13,999 bases of DNA from Sulfurovum sp. (GCA_021159425.1 JAGGRU010000264.1:1-13999); one strand, 5' to 3'; counted from the stretch's first letter, positions 1-12,000 are shown. The notes: generated from the letters alone by a model not told the origin. Program-made: numbers and translations.

Positions 1-19
1 AGGAGGAACAATACCAAAG

Positions 20-50
20 CCTTATAAAAACTATAAATTTATAAGGTTTT
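20..50. terminator. Hairpin downstream of bioV, possible terminator
   Basis: A perfect 9-bp inverted repeat (CCTTATAAA at 20-28, TTTATAAGG at 38-46) with a 9-nt spacer is flanked by AAA on the left and TTTT on the right. On the plus strand the stem runs into TTTTCATTTT, which is terminator-like. On the minus strand, the direction of bioV, only CTTT follows. It could end the aroB-bioV operon, a plus-strand gene lying left of the window, or both. The stem is AT-rich and therefore weak. Nothing else is recognisable in positions 1-71. Confidence 0.4.
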
Positions 51-71
51 CATTTTCACAAAATAAGGATT

Positions 72-584
72 TTAGCCTCTCAATAGATGCCCCACACTTT
101 TTATAAAATAAGTCGTAGTCAAAGAGGCAAAAAAATCAAAGGCTGCTTGTGCATCTATGATCTTATCATCCTTTCCTAAAAAGACTTCAATCGTAGTACC
201 TCTATCGAGTACTTCTTGTATTTTCTGTTTATCCCAAGTGTAAGTAAGCAGTGCTTCAAGTTCTTCCTTAGTCCCTACTTTTAAATAGTTGGATAAGTCT
301 AGATTTGAGGGGTAAGCAACATTGGCTAAAAACTGTTTTACATACGCTTCCTTCCCCGCTTCAAAGTAACGTAATTGAGTACGTATAAAAGAAGTTTTTT
401 GTGTCTGAAAGAATGCCGGAGAGAGTAGAATCAGCCTGTCTATACGTTCTCTGGAACTGTAGACATATTCAAATGCTTGTTGAGATCCATAAGAAAAACC
501 AGCTACACAAAGATCACTTTCTACTACAAACTCTTTAAAAAGTTCCTCTTCATTATGAAGTGAAAAGCCGTTAAAATAGACCAT
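72..584 (-). CDS. bioV: Pimeloyl-ACP methyl ester esterase, BioV type
   Basis: This 170-aa alpha/beta-hydrolase resembles BioV, the Campylobacterota counterpart of BioH. BioV cleaves the methyl ester of pimeloyl-ACP and so ends synthesis of the pimelate moiety of biotin in the cytoplasm. The nucleophile elbow GFSYG is at residues 29-33 (Ser31). Likely acid and base are Asp140, in GKDDKI, and His166, in the C-terminal GHLL. The protein is short for the fold because it lacks most of the usual N-terminal strands, which is typical of BioV/BioG-like esterases. I chose ATG at 584, one base after the stop of the ftsH-like gene. The frame stays open 18 codons further, but that extension lies inside ftsH and does not look like hydrolase sequence. 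No strong Shine-Dalgarno is visible, so translation probably depends on coupling to ftsH. The family call comes from recognition of the sequence, without alignment. Confidence 0.78.
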   Translation of the reverse strand: MVYFNGFSLHNEEELFKEFVVESDLCVAGFSYGSQQAFEYVYSSRERIDRLILLSPAFFQTQKTSFIRTQLRYFEAGKEAYVKQFLANVAYPSNLDLSNYLKVGTKEELEALLTYTWDKQKIQEVLDRGTTIEVFLGKDDKIIDAQAAFDFFASLTTTYFIKSVGHLLRG

Positions 585-585
585 C

Positions 586-2256
586 TTAGAATATTTCGCG
601 TAAAATCTCTTTACACTCATCTTGTGTAATGTTTTCATGTACTAAAAGATAAGCAGATACTTCTGCGAGTGCCTTGCTCAGTGTTTTAAGAAGCTCTTTG
701 AGTTCAGATACAGATTCCTTCAACAACTCTTCTTCCTGAAACTGTGTGACAACAAAGTTTTCACTCATAGCATACTCATAAATGACTTTACGTACAAGCT
801 CTTTAGCAAGCATAATGTCTTCACTTGCATTGGTGAATTGTTCATTGTAGTGCATTTGTGTTGCAATGCCTCCTGCAAGATAGACTTTAACACGATTCAA
901 AAGTTTAGAACGTGAGAGAATTTCATGTTCCTGTATGATAAGTCTTGTATTTACAATACCTATTTTCTCAAACTCAACATCCAACCAGGTAGCGATAACA
1001 GCTTTCGCCCCCTGATACACTGCTTGTATCTTACGCTCTTCTTCCGTGAAAGAGAGTATTTTTCGTTTACCTGAGAGTACTTTATCTTTCACTGCTTCAA
1101 AATCTGAAGTCTCTACCATACTACGCCCTTCTCTCATAGCAAAAATCGCAGCTTCATTTGTAAGTGTATCAAGTGCAGCATAGTTAAAACCGACAGTCAT
1201 ACGCGCAACTTGCTCCACATCTACTTTATTTGGTTTCTGGGCAAGATAAAGTTCAAGTGTTTTTATTCTGTCTGCAAGATCCGGAAGTGAAATGTGTATA
1301 CGTCTGTCAAAACGCCCTGCTCTCAGTAAGGCTTCATCTAAAACATCTACCTTATTGGTTGCACCAATGACAATGACACCCGAACTGTCTTCAAAACCAT
1401 CCATCTCTGTAAGAAGTTGGTTCAGTGTCGCTTCTCTTTCGTCATTTCTGAACTCTCCACGGCTTTTACCTACAGCATCTATCTCATCGATAAAAATGAT
1501 ACTTGGAGCCATCTGTTTTGCTTTTTTAAACAGTTCTGAAACTCTTTTTGCACCCATTCCTACATAAATGTGTACAAAAGAGGCACCACTCTGGTAAAAG
1601 AAAGGAACGCCTGCTTCACCTGCTACTGCTTTGGAGATGAGTGTTTTACCCACTCCGGGAGGTCCGACAAGCAATACTCCTTTAGGCAGACGAATGTCAA
1701 GATCACGATATTTTTTGGGTTCTTTAAGAAAATCAATGATCTCTTCCAACTCCTCTTTCACATCTTTTATTCCCGCAACATCATCAAAAGTCACATTTGA
1801 TCTAAGCGCTTCAACAGGCTCATAGACATCTGCATCGTCTACCTTGGAAGTTCTTATTTGTCTAAGTTGCTGCAGTTTACTTTGTTTCATGAATCTGTAT
1901 AGAAATCCAAAAGCAGCAAGAAGTATAAGCAGTGACAGAATGTCATATATATAACTACTGTCTTCTCGTACTTCTACCTGGTATTTAGTGAAAAAAGATG
2001 GTTTATTAATAGCATTTTTGTATATCTTATAGCTATTGTCTGCTGTTTTCAAATGAATATACTCACCATCCAATATGACCTTTTCAATCTTGTCCTGTGT
2101 AAAAAGAGTGTTTGCTTCTTTGTGGGTAATGATTTTGTCAGTATCTCTTAAAATACCAAATGCAAGAAGCGCAACAAAGAGTACTAAAAGTGATACAATA
2201 ATTATTATGTTATTACTGTTAAGCAATTTTGACTTATAGTTTAGCTTTGTTTCCAT
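586..2256 (-). CDS. FtsH-like membrane AAA+ ATPase lacking the HEXXH zinc-protease motif
   Basis: This 556-aa protein has the FtsH layout: two membrane helices (about residues 16-36 and 103-120) around a small periplasmic domain, then a cytoplasmic AAA+ domain and a peptidase-like C-terminus. The ATPase looks functional. It has Walker A GPPGVGKT (198-205), Walker B IIFIDEID, the pore loop IYVGMG with Tyr in place of the usual Phe, and the arginine-finger segment LLRAGRFDRR. The protease site does not: where FtsH has HEAGH, this protein has YQGAK (residues 414-418, DNA 1003-1017), so both zinc histidines and the catalytic glutamate are gone. It is also shorter than the usual 600-650 aa. It may act as an unfoldase or chaperone, or as a partner of a true FtsH encoded elsewhere. 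ATG 2256 lies 9 nt after a GGAGG inside mtaB; GTG 2259 is an equally placed alternative. The C. jejuni counterpart is annotated, as I recall, simply as a membrane-bound ATPase. Confidence 0.88.
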   Translation of the reverse strand: METKLNYKSKLLNSNNIIIIVSLLVLFVALLAFGILRDTDKIITHKEANTLFTQDKIEKVILDGEYIHLKTADNSYKIYKNAINKPSFFTKYQVEVREDSSYIYDILSLLILLAAFGFLYRFMKQSKLQQLRQIRTSKVDDADVYEPVEALRSNVTFDDVAGIKDVKEELEEIIDFLKEPKKYRDLDIRLPKGVLLVGPPGVGKTLISKAVAGEAGVPFFYQSGASFVHIYVGMGAKRVSELFKKAKQMAPSIIFIDEIDAVGKSRGEFRNDEREATLNQLLTEMDGFEDSSGVIVIGATNKVDVLDEALLRAGRFDRRIHISLPDLADRIKTLELYLAQKPNKVDVEQVARMTVGFNYAALDTLTNEAAIFAMREGRSMVETSDFEAVKDKVLSGKRKILSFTEEERKIQAVYQGAKAVIATWLDVEFEKIGIVNTRLIIQEHEILSRSKLLNRVKVYLAGGIATQMHYNEQFTNASEDIMLAKELVRKVIYEYAMSENFVVTQFQEEELLKESVSELKELLKTLSKALAEVSAYLLVHENITQDECKEILREIF

Positions 2257-3490
2257 CACTGTTAACCTCCATGTTATTGAGTAGGATCCAATTAGAACTT
2301 AGATCCTCTTCACTTTTTATTTCTACTCTGTTAAAATACTGGTCAAAACCATGATAGACATCATCTTTACCATTTTCAAGTAACACTTCAAGATTTTCTG
2401 TATGTTCTTGCCTAAATGAGAAATTTTTTGCTTTTATAATTTCAGTAAGTTCACGATGACGCTCTTTTGCTATATTTCCCCGTATTTCAGGCTTCATTGT
2501 AGCAGAAACTGTATTGTCTCTTTTTGAATATGAAAAAGCATGAACATGTGTAAGTGGCAAGGTTTTGACTCTCTCTATGGCTTCTTTCCACTCTTTTTCA
2601 TCTTCTCCGGGATGCCCGACAATAAAGTCTGTACCCAAAGCATATCCTCTCTCTGCTATTTTATTGAAAAGTTCAAAGTCTGTTTTATAAGAGTTACGCC
2701 TGTTCATAAGTTTTAACATCTTGTCACTTGTGTGCTGCAGAGCAATATGCAAATGTTTTGCCATCCATGGTTCATCAAGCAGTTCCATAAACTCATCATC
2801 TATTTGTATTGGTTCAAGGCTGCCTATGCGTATACGTCTTACACCACGTATAGTTGACATTTTTTTAAGAAGTTTCGCCATGGAAGTGTTATGATCCTGT
2901 CCGTAAGACCCTACATTGGTTCCTGTAAGTATGAATTCTCCAAAACCATTGGCTGCAAGTTTTGTAACCTGTTCCAAAATAGTTTCTTCTTTGTGAGAAC
3001 GGGCATCACCACGTACAGCAGGAATAATGCAGTAAGAACATTTGAAGTCACAGCCTTCCTGAATTTTGATGAATGCCCTGCTCTTACCTATAAATTCATC
3101 CACGATCGTGGAGTCAATATGTTTCAGGTCACCTATTTCATAAAAAGGTGTTTCTACTTTGAGTATTTCATTGATATTTTCTTTTTCTGAGTGTCCCATG
3201 ACACCAAAAACTTTTTTATCTGCAAAAAGAGATTCACCTTTGGAGTGGGAACCGCAACCTGCCAAAATGACTTTAGCATCAGGATTTTTACGTTTCATAG
3301 AAGAGATATAGTTACGCACAGAAGAGTCCGCACCATTGGTAACCGTACATGAATTCACCACTATGATATCTGAACTATGCTCATCATTTGAGAGTTCAAA
3401 CTCACGTAGTTTTGACATCATTACTTGCGTATCAAATTGGTTGGTACGACATCCAAACGTTTTAAAATACACTTTTTTAGGCTTTGTCAT
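2234..3490 (-). CDS. mtaB: tRNA N6-threonylcarbamoyladenosine-37 C2 methylthiotransferase
   Basis: This 418-aa radical-SAM methylthiotransferase is of the MiaB/MtaB class. It inserts a methylthio group at C2 of t6A37 in tRNAs decoding ANN codons, giving ms2t6A. The N-terminal domain carries the three ligands of the auxiliary 4Fe-4S cluster: Cys14 (TFGCRTNQ), Cys48 (NSCTVTN) and Cys79 (AGCGS). The radical-SAM cluster CX3CX2C is Cys147, Cys151 and Cys154 (EGCDFKCSYC). The C-terminal part from about residue 355 fits a TRAM RNA-binding domain. Length and the TFGCRTNQ/NSCTVTN pattern favour MtaB (YqeV) over MiaB or RimO. The segment usually reading LQSGSD is LQHTSD here. The gene starts at the ATG directly abutting the mscS stop codon (TAA-ATG), with AAGGG about 10 nt upstream inside mscS. 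Its 3' end overlaps the start of the ftsH-like gene. Confidence 0.9.
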   Translation of the reverse strand: MTKPKKVYFKTFGCRTNQFDTQVMMSKLREFELSNDEHSSDIIVVNSCTVTNGADSSVRNYISSMKRKNPDAKVILAGCGSHSKGESLFADKKVFGVMGHSEKENINEILKVETPFYEIGDLKHIDSTIVDEFIGKSRAFIKIQEGCDFKCSYCIIPAVRGDARSHKEETILEQVTKLAANGFGEFILTGTNVGSYGQDHNTSMAKLLKKMSTIRGVRRIRIGSLEPIQIDDEFMELLDEPWMAKHLHIALQHTSDKMLKLMNRRNSYKTDFELFNKIAERGYALGTDFIVGHPGEDEKEWKEAIERVKTLPLTHVHAFSYSKRDNTVSATMKPEIRGNIAKERHRELTEIIKAKNFSFRQEHTENLEVLLENGKDDVYHGFDQYFNRVEIKSEEDLSSNWILLNNMEVNSDGNKAKL

Positions 3491-5203
3491 TTAGTACAAT
3501 CCCTTAGGCAAAATTTTATCTATATCTAGATCAGGTGTAGGCTTTGGTACATCTTTATCGACATAAATAGACTGTGTAGGGAAAGCAAGAGAAATACCCT
3601 CTTCCGCCTGAATACGTGAAATGATCTCTGCTGAAATCGTACTTCTGAGTGTTAAAGTTGCATAAGAATTAGTGAGGTACCATGCACTTATCTTCATTCC
3701 ATACGGTTCAATAAAAGTTAAAATACGTGGTTCGACAGCAGTATTTTTTATATGATATTGACTACGCAGTTTATTGAGCTGTTTTCTTGTGATATCTGTA
3801 TACCCTTTAGAGTATTTTTTTGTGACCTCTTTAGCAATAGATGCTGCCTTTTTAAAATCTGAATCAAAAGTAACTACAAAGTCTATACCATCCCAAACTG
3901 TTTTAAGACCGGCATGTGAATAATTAGCGATCATATCAGTAAAAATGAAATTATTCGGTATAAATATCATACGCCCTGTCCTACGGTTTGTCGTATATGT
4001 CGTAAGTGTCACATCCTCATGCATAGTCATACGAAGCATTGAGATATCAACAATGTCCCCAACATACTCAACACCATCTCTAACAAACTTTACTCTGTCT
4101 CCTACATGTACAGCACCACCAAACATAATGGTCAACCATCCCATAATAGACATAAACCAGTCTTTCATCGCAATAGCAATACCTGCGGAGGCAAATCCTA
4201 AGATGGTGACAAGGTAATTCACATTTTCTATATAGGCAAATAGCAATGTAATGGCCAAAACTGTAACGAAAGTAAAATTCAGCGCCTTATTGATGGTATA
4301 AAAACGATCATTGTCTGACATATATCGACGAACCAGGTACTTTACCAGTAAAAGAAAGAGAACAAAGAATACAATGATCATAGCGATGGAAGTTGCTTTC
4401 TCCATCTCTCTTTTTGCATCTGCTTTCAGATTGAGTATCGTTTCATCTATCTTCTTTTTATACACATTCTGAGTTGTTTTAAAAATTTCAACAACAGGAT
4501 TGAATGTTTTGATCTTATCTTCAGTTTCGAGAAGTTCTTCATTATATTTTGTATTATTCTTATCTAAAAGAAGTATTTTCCTTAACAAGAGTTCTTTCTC
4601 TATAAGTTTCTCCATTACACTTTGGATAGACTCATATCTGCGTGCATATTCCAGTTCATCAGATTCTAATTTTTGTGTGTAAGAGAACACAGAAATAATT
4701 GCAAACGGATTTCCAACTGTTGGTATATCTGTTATTTCCGGGGGGTTAAGAAACTTTTTAAAAGGATTATTCTCATACTCTTTGAGCAGTTGCAGTTTAC
4801 CGACAAGTATGGATCTTTGACCTTTGAGTTTCTCAAAAGCTTTTTCTTCTGCTTCTGTACGTTGATATTTATTATCTAAAATAATTATTTGATCATCAAG
4901 GTGCAGTTTTTGACTTTTAAGTTCTTCATAAATGTGGTAGTTGCTATAGATCTTTGCCCAAATATTATTTTCTTTAAGCCTTAGATCTAATGCTTGGTTC
5001 TTAGTGATCAAGATATTGATCTCATTTTGTATCTTAGCGTTCAACTCCTTTTCTAAGGTCACGTTTGTATCAGTATTGTTACTCTCTTTTTCTGTAGATA
5101 CACTTTCTTCATAAGTGTATCTGGGAGTAGTGTTGTTACTCTCTTCTTCTGCATAAATAGACGAAGTGATCAGCAATGAAACAAATAATACAATTTTGAT
5201 CAT
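3491..5203 (-). CDS. MscS-family mechanosensitive ion channel with periplasmic coiled-coil domain
   Basis: This 570-aa inner-membrane protein is expected to open under membrane tension and release solutes on hypo-osmotic shock. Residues 1-18 look like a Sec signal peptide (MIKIVLFVSLLITSSIYA). They are followed by about 250 hydrophilic, Lys/Glu-rich residues predicted to form periplasmic helices or coiled coils. Membrane helices lie near 272-291, 308-325 and 330-362. The last is the pore-lining TM3-like helix, rich in Gly and Ala (GFASAGIAIAMKDWFMS). The MscS beta domain follows (VHVGDRVKF, about 366-373; IFIPNNF, about 413-419), then an alpha/beta C-terminus. The enlarged N-terminus puts it among the larger MscS relatives, not with the small E. 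coli MscS. ATG 5203 overlaps the aroB stop by 4 nt (ATGA) and has GGAG 7 nt upstream. Two near-identical Ser-Asn-Asn-Thr stretches after the signal peptide come from a short internal DNA repeat. Confidence 0.87.
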   Translation of the reverse strand: MIKIVLFVSLLITSSIYAEEESNNTTPRYTYEESVSTEKESNNTDTNVTLEKELNAKIQNEINILITKNQALDLRLKENNIWAKIYSNYHIYEELKSQKLHLDDQIIILDNKYQRTEAEEKAFEKLKGQRSILVGKLQLLKEYENNPFKKFLNPPEITDIPTVGNPFAIISVFSYTQKLESDELEYARRYESIQSVMEKLIEKELLLRKILLLDKNNTKYNEELLETEDKIKTFNPVVEIFKTTQNVYKKKIDETILNLKADAKREMEKATSIAMIIVFFVLFLLLVKYLVRRYMSDNDRFYTINKALNFTFVTVLAITLLFAYIENVNYLVTILGFASAGIAIAMKDWFMSIMGWLTIMFGGAVHVGDRVKFVRDGVEYVGDIVDISMLRMTMHEDVTLTTYTTNRRTGRMIFIPNNFIFTDMIANYSHAGLKTVWDGIDFVVTFDSDFKKAASIAKEVTKKYSKGYTDITRKQLNKLRSQYHIKNTAVEPRILTFIEPYGMKISAWYLTNSYATLTLRSTISAEIISRIQAEEGISLAFPTQSIYVDKDVPKPTPDLDIDKILPKGLY

Positions 5204-6252
5204 ATCTCTGCTCCAAATTGACCAAGTACTTTTTTCACTATGCTTTCATCAATATCTTTAACCACCTTGTAGTTCCCTATACCCTGAGGTAAAATAAATT
5301 TAATACTGTTGTTCGCAGACTTTTTATCTAAGAAAAAATGTTCATAAAAATCATCGACATCTTTGATCACATATTCTGTAGGCAGAGATGATTTTTTTAA
5401 AAAGTTTTTTACATCTTCAGCCTCTTCTTCAGAAAACAGTCCAAGTTCAATGGCGAGTGCATTTGCCATGACCATCCCTATGGCAACTGCTTCACCATGA
5501 AGATATGTAGTGTAATTTGTCTCATTCTCAACCACGTGTCCAAAGGTATGCCCATAGTTAAGAACCGCCCTGATGCCTGCTTCTTTTTCATCCTGGTTCA
5601 CAACCCAGGCTTTAAGCTCTACACTTTTACGTATGGCTTCTTTTAAAACTTCTTCATTTGAAAGGTCAGCATCTTGTAAAAATTCAAAATACTCTTTGTT
5701 GAACATCACAGCCATTTTTACTATTTCAGCAATACCTGCAGCAAATTCTCTGGGAGGAAGTGTTTTTAAAAATTCCGGGTCAATATAGACCGCCTTAGGC
5801 TGATAAAAAGCCCCTATAAGATTTTTTCCGTATTTATTGTTCACACCGGTCTTTCCGCCCACAGAGGCATCTACCTGGGAAAGCAAGGTTGTAGGCACTT
5901 GTATAAAGTCGATCCCTCTTTGGTATAAAGAAGCAGTAAAACCTGTCATATCACCTATGACTCCACCACCAAAGGCAATGAGTAGAGATTTCCTGTCCAG
6001 CTTATGTTCAAAACATTCGTTAAGTATGTTTTCAACCGTCTCTAACGTTTTATATTTCTCCCCATCAGGAATGGTCACAACATGCAGCTCTTTTGCGCTA
6101 ATCTTCTTTAAAAGTGTCTCAAGATGAAAGCCTGCTACAGTTGGATTGGTTACCACAACTACTTTAGTATCAAAAGTAAGTTCAGGTAGTTTATCTATGG
6201 TAATGTCATAAGTAATATTTTGTGTATTGACTAATTCTATTGAGACGATCAT
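5200..6252 (-). CDS. aroB: 3-dehydroquinate synthase
   Basis: AroB converts DAHP to 3-dehydroquinate, the second step of the shikimate pathway, in the cytoplasm, using bound NAD and a divalent metal. At 350 aa the length is normal. Family signatures are all present: the NAD-binding GGGVIGD (95-101), the block PTTLLSQVDASVGGKTGVN (120-138), and metal ligands Glu176 (GIAEIVKM), His235 (in NYGHTFGH) and His252 (in LHGEAVAIGM). The spacing of these ligands agrees with E. coli AroB. The gene is first in the operon that continues into mscS, mtaB, ftsH-like and bioV. ATG 6252 has AAGG 8 nt upstream and a TATAAT box a little further up, so transcription of the operon probably starts here. Confidence 0.96.
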   Translation of the reverse strand: MIVSIELVNTQNITYDITIDKLPELTFDTKVVVVTNPTVAGFHLETLLKKISAKELHVVTIPDGEKYKTLETVENILNECFEHKLDRKSLLIAFGGGVIGDMTGFTASLYQRGIDFIQVPTTLLSQVDASVGGKTGVNNKYGKNLIGAFYQPKAVYIDPEFLKTLPPREFAAGIAEIVKMAVMFNKEYFEFLQDADLSNEEVLKEAIRKSVELKAWVVNQDEKEAGIRAVLNYGHTFGHVVENETNYTTYLHGEAVAIGMVMANALAIELGLFSEEEAEDVKNFLKKSSLPTEYVIKDVDDFYEHFFLDKKSANNSIKFILPQGIGNYKVVKDIDESIVKKVLGQFGAEI

Positions 6253-6274
6253 CTTTAAGACCTTAAATTAAAAT

Positions 6275-6280
6275 ATTATA
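6275..6280 (-). promoter_or_regulatory. Candidate -10 box for the aroB operon
   Basis: A perfect TATAAT on the minus strand lies 22 nt upstream of the aroB ATG, in the 64-bp gap after the RCK-like gene. No TTGACA-like -35 is visible at the expected spacing, which is common for vegetative promoters in Campylobacterota. Transcription would start near 6268 and give a leader of about 16 nt that includes the AAGG ribosome-binding site. The region is so AT-rich that chance matches are possible. Confidence 0.4.
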
Positions 6281-6316
6281 TGCTTTATTTTATCTTAAAT
6301 GCCCTTAGTTTGGGTT

Positions 6317-8944
<2,628 letters not shown>

Positions 8945-8948
8945 AACC

Positions 8949-8968
8949 GTAGGGTCGGTTTACCGACC
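8949..8968 (+). repeat. REP-like GTAG + palindrome, or bidirectional terminator
   Basis: The sequence GTAGGGTCGGTTTACCGACC starts 5 nt after the tgt stop codon. It has the layout of a repetitive extragenic palindrome: a GTAG tetranucleotide followed by a hairpin (GGTCGG, loop TTTA, CCGACC; the arms extend to 7 bp with a 2-nt loop). REP elements of this kind are mobilised by RAYT (REP-associated transposase) enzymes. It sits between the convergent tgt and addA genes and could act as a terminator for both strands, although neither side has a real T-run. The preceding AAACCG can also pair with CGGTTT inside the stem. It is GC-richer than its surroundings. Whether it is repeated elsewhere in the genome cannot be seen here. 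Confidence 0.5.
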
Positions 8969-9021
8969 AGTCTTGTTAAAATTGTATCGTAGTTGTGTTT
9001 GTATGCCATTTTATCTTCCTT

Positions 9022-12000
9022 TTAAAGCCATAAGAGTTGTGTATCAACAATCTTATAACCTAACTTCTCCATCACTGCTTGGTAGAAATCAAGCTGCTCT
9101 TGATATTTATTATTTTTATCTTGTGTTTCCTGTCCGGTTTTAAAATCAACGATCACCCAACCCTCTTTTACTGTATCAAAATAAAGAAAGTCAATAAATC
9201 CTGTCTTTCCATCATCATTGAATTCAAGTTCAAAGTGGTGTTCATTTCCATCTTGAAGCAGCGTATAGACATGGCTTTCATGAAAGCGTTTCATACTAGT
9301 AGAAACTGCTTCTCTTTGCTTAAGATCATACACAGCCATCTTGTCAAGTATAGCTTCTTGATGCTCAGAAAAACTACCCCAATACAATTCAATGATCTTA
9401 TGCGTAATCGTCCCCAGTATTGCAGCTTCACTGTCTATGGTATTACTTGTCCCCTCATCTACTCTATTGGTAGCACTCACTGACATTTTAGACTCAAAAG
9501 CAATAGGTTTTAAAGGTTGAGCCACATAGCTAACAGGTACTTTTACTGCATCAAAGTGCTTGCTATTCTCTATTCCTATACAATACCGTGTATCCTGACT
9601 AAAGAGTTCCTCAACATCTATCTCCAAAGCAGAGATCATCATAGAAAGATAAGAGTCTTCTCTTAAGGTAATATCACCGTCTTTCTTCTCTTTCAGATGG
9701 GCAGATATTACTACATCATGTTCTGCTCTTGTGAGTGCAACATACAAAAGTCTTTTCTTTTCTGCCAAGTGTTTCATTTTGTCTATCTCTTTTAACACTC
9801 TGTGGCTTAGTGGTACATAGTCATTGATCTTGAAGCCGACTATCTCTTTCTTCTCTCCACTCATAGTAAAGTTATTATGTTTGAGGGCATCAGAGGTAAC
9901 TTGAGAGTATAAACCTTTGTCTGCATTGCCAAGGAGTATAAGCGGATATGCCAAACCTTTGGTTGAGTGTATGGTACATAGTTCTATAGATTTTGTATTA
10001 TCCGATTGGAAAAAGGCTTCATCTTCTTTTGCTTCAGAAAAATAGATAGCATTTTCAATGAGTGATAAAAACTTATAAAGGTTCGATTCAGACCCTTCTT
10101 CATACTCTCTACAAAGTGTTAAAAACTTATAGAGATTCGCAACTCTCTGCTCTACATTCTCTAAATGTGCATAGACACCCAGTATGTTTGAGTCATCATA
10201 GATGTATTTCACGACTTGAGAAAGTGTTAAAGTATTAAATTTTTCTACGTAGTGCAGTAATTTGTCATCTACACTTTGTGCATCTAAATGTTGCTTGATA
10301 CGGTTATCATCCACTCTCAATATATTTGATCGCATCGCCCCAACAACATAATACTTTTGAGAGTCACTGAGTTCTTCCGGCTTGCGAGCTAAAATGTCTA
10401 TGGCTTTCAGCACGTTAAAAACATCATTGATCTCTTTGGTATGATAAAAGTTATCACTCTTACTGATCTTTGAAGAGATGCCTCTCTCCTGCAGTTTCAC
10501 TCTAAGTTCCAGCATCTTGTCACCACCATCAAAAAGTATAGCAATGGCTTTCTCTTTTTTTGCTATCAGATCTGTAATATGTCTGTAGTCACTATTTTCA
10601 CCATGGTAAATTTCAGATATGAACTGGGCAATGCTGTCTATCTCTAAAACTTCTTCTTCGTAGGGCTGTGGCGTAATAAGATACTTGAAACTTCCCTTTA
10701 TTCTTTTAGATTCTTTAGAAACATCCAAGTCCTGCGCTTCTGCTTCGTAGTTTTGAGAAATCAGTTTTAAATTCTCATCTTTTTGCAAGAGTGTGTCAAA
10801 GATTTTATTAACCGTTTGCAGCACCACGCCATCACTTCTGTAGTTGACGCTCATATCTTCTTCAGAAGCAAAGAGTTTCCTATCACTTACTGCATTGTTA
10901 AATACTTCTATCTCTGCACCCTGGAAGCTGTAGATCGATTGTTTAGAGTCTCCTACTACGAAGAGATTAGTATTGGGATTTCTAGAGTTTCTGACGATGT
11001 CAAACTGTGTTTCATTGGTGTCTTGAAATTCATCAACCATAATGTATTTAAAGTTAGTTTTTACTTGTGGCATAATCTCTAGGGTTTTAGTGATGATGGT
11101 ATCAAAGTCTATTTTGCCTAATGCCTCCAATCTATCATCATAGTTGGCTTTTATTTGATGTAAAAGTGTTTTGATCTTCTCTACTTTGTCAAAGAAAAAA
11201 TCTTCTTTTTCTGTATCGATCTCTGAATAGTACTGCACAAGTTTATCTACAGTAGCCACAAAATCATTTAAATATGGGTAGGTTTTTTCACCCAGACCCA
11301 ACTTGACCAATCTACTCTCTCCTTTTTTTGCACCTGATTTATACACCGTTTCAATTGTAAAAGAACCCCATGGCTGGGCATCAAACTTTTTAAAGTTTGC
11401 CACATATTCATCAAACCATTTTTCTCTAATATCAGCATCTTTTGCATTACGAATTTCATCTATGATTTCATCATTTATTTCAGGTAAAGGGTAAAGTTCA
11501 CAAATAAGTTCTTTGTACTGCTCTTCTGTGATGCTCCCCTTATGAAAGCTGTCATAATCTTTTCTAAATTTTGAAGAACCTACATAAGTGTTTATAAGAT
11601 CATTAATGAAAAACATAGAAATGTTTTGTGAAATATCCAAAACCGTGTCTTTATTGACATCAGCATTCAAAACTTCAAAGATGATGTTAGATAGTTCTTT
11701 GGCTTTCTCATCATCTTTTATAATGTCTAGTTTTGTATCTATTTTGGCAATGTCAGCATTGGCTTTGATGATGTCGAGACAATAGGCATGAATGGTAGAG
11801 ATTTTGGCATTTGAACTGTCTCTAAAGGCTTGTGTGAGCGTTTGGTTAACATAGTTTTTAGCTTCATCAGATAGTTGTGCATTGGCTTCTTGAATGGATT
11901 CATAATCTTCATCTTCACAATCTAAATTAGGGTTAATAATCTTGGACACAAGTTCAAAGATACGCCCTTTCATCTCCAGTGCTGCTGCTTCTGTGTAAGT

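Noticed and set aside
1..6. AGGAGG, a perfect Shine-Dalgarno on the plus strand
   Set aside because: No start codon with an open frame follows at a usable distance; it is probably chance or part of a gene outside the window.
585..638. 18-codon extension of bioV
   Set aside because: It lies wholly within the ftsH-like coding sequence and is basic, non-hydrolase sequence; ATG 584 directly after the ftsH stop is better.
5074..5151. Two near-identical about 20-bp segments in the mscS signal-peptide-proximal region
   Set aside because: A simple short duplication in a low-complexity Ser/Asn/Glu linker; not a CRISPR or mobile element.
6301..6314. GCCC ... GGGT between the RCK-like gene and aroB as a terminator
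   Set aside because: Only 3-4 bp of stem and no T-run in the transcribed direction; too weak to call.
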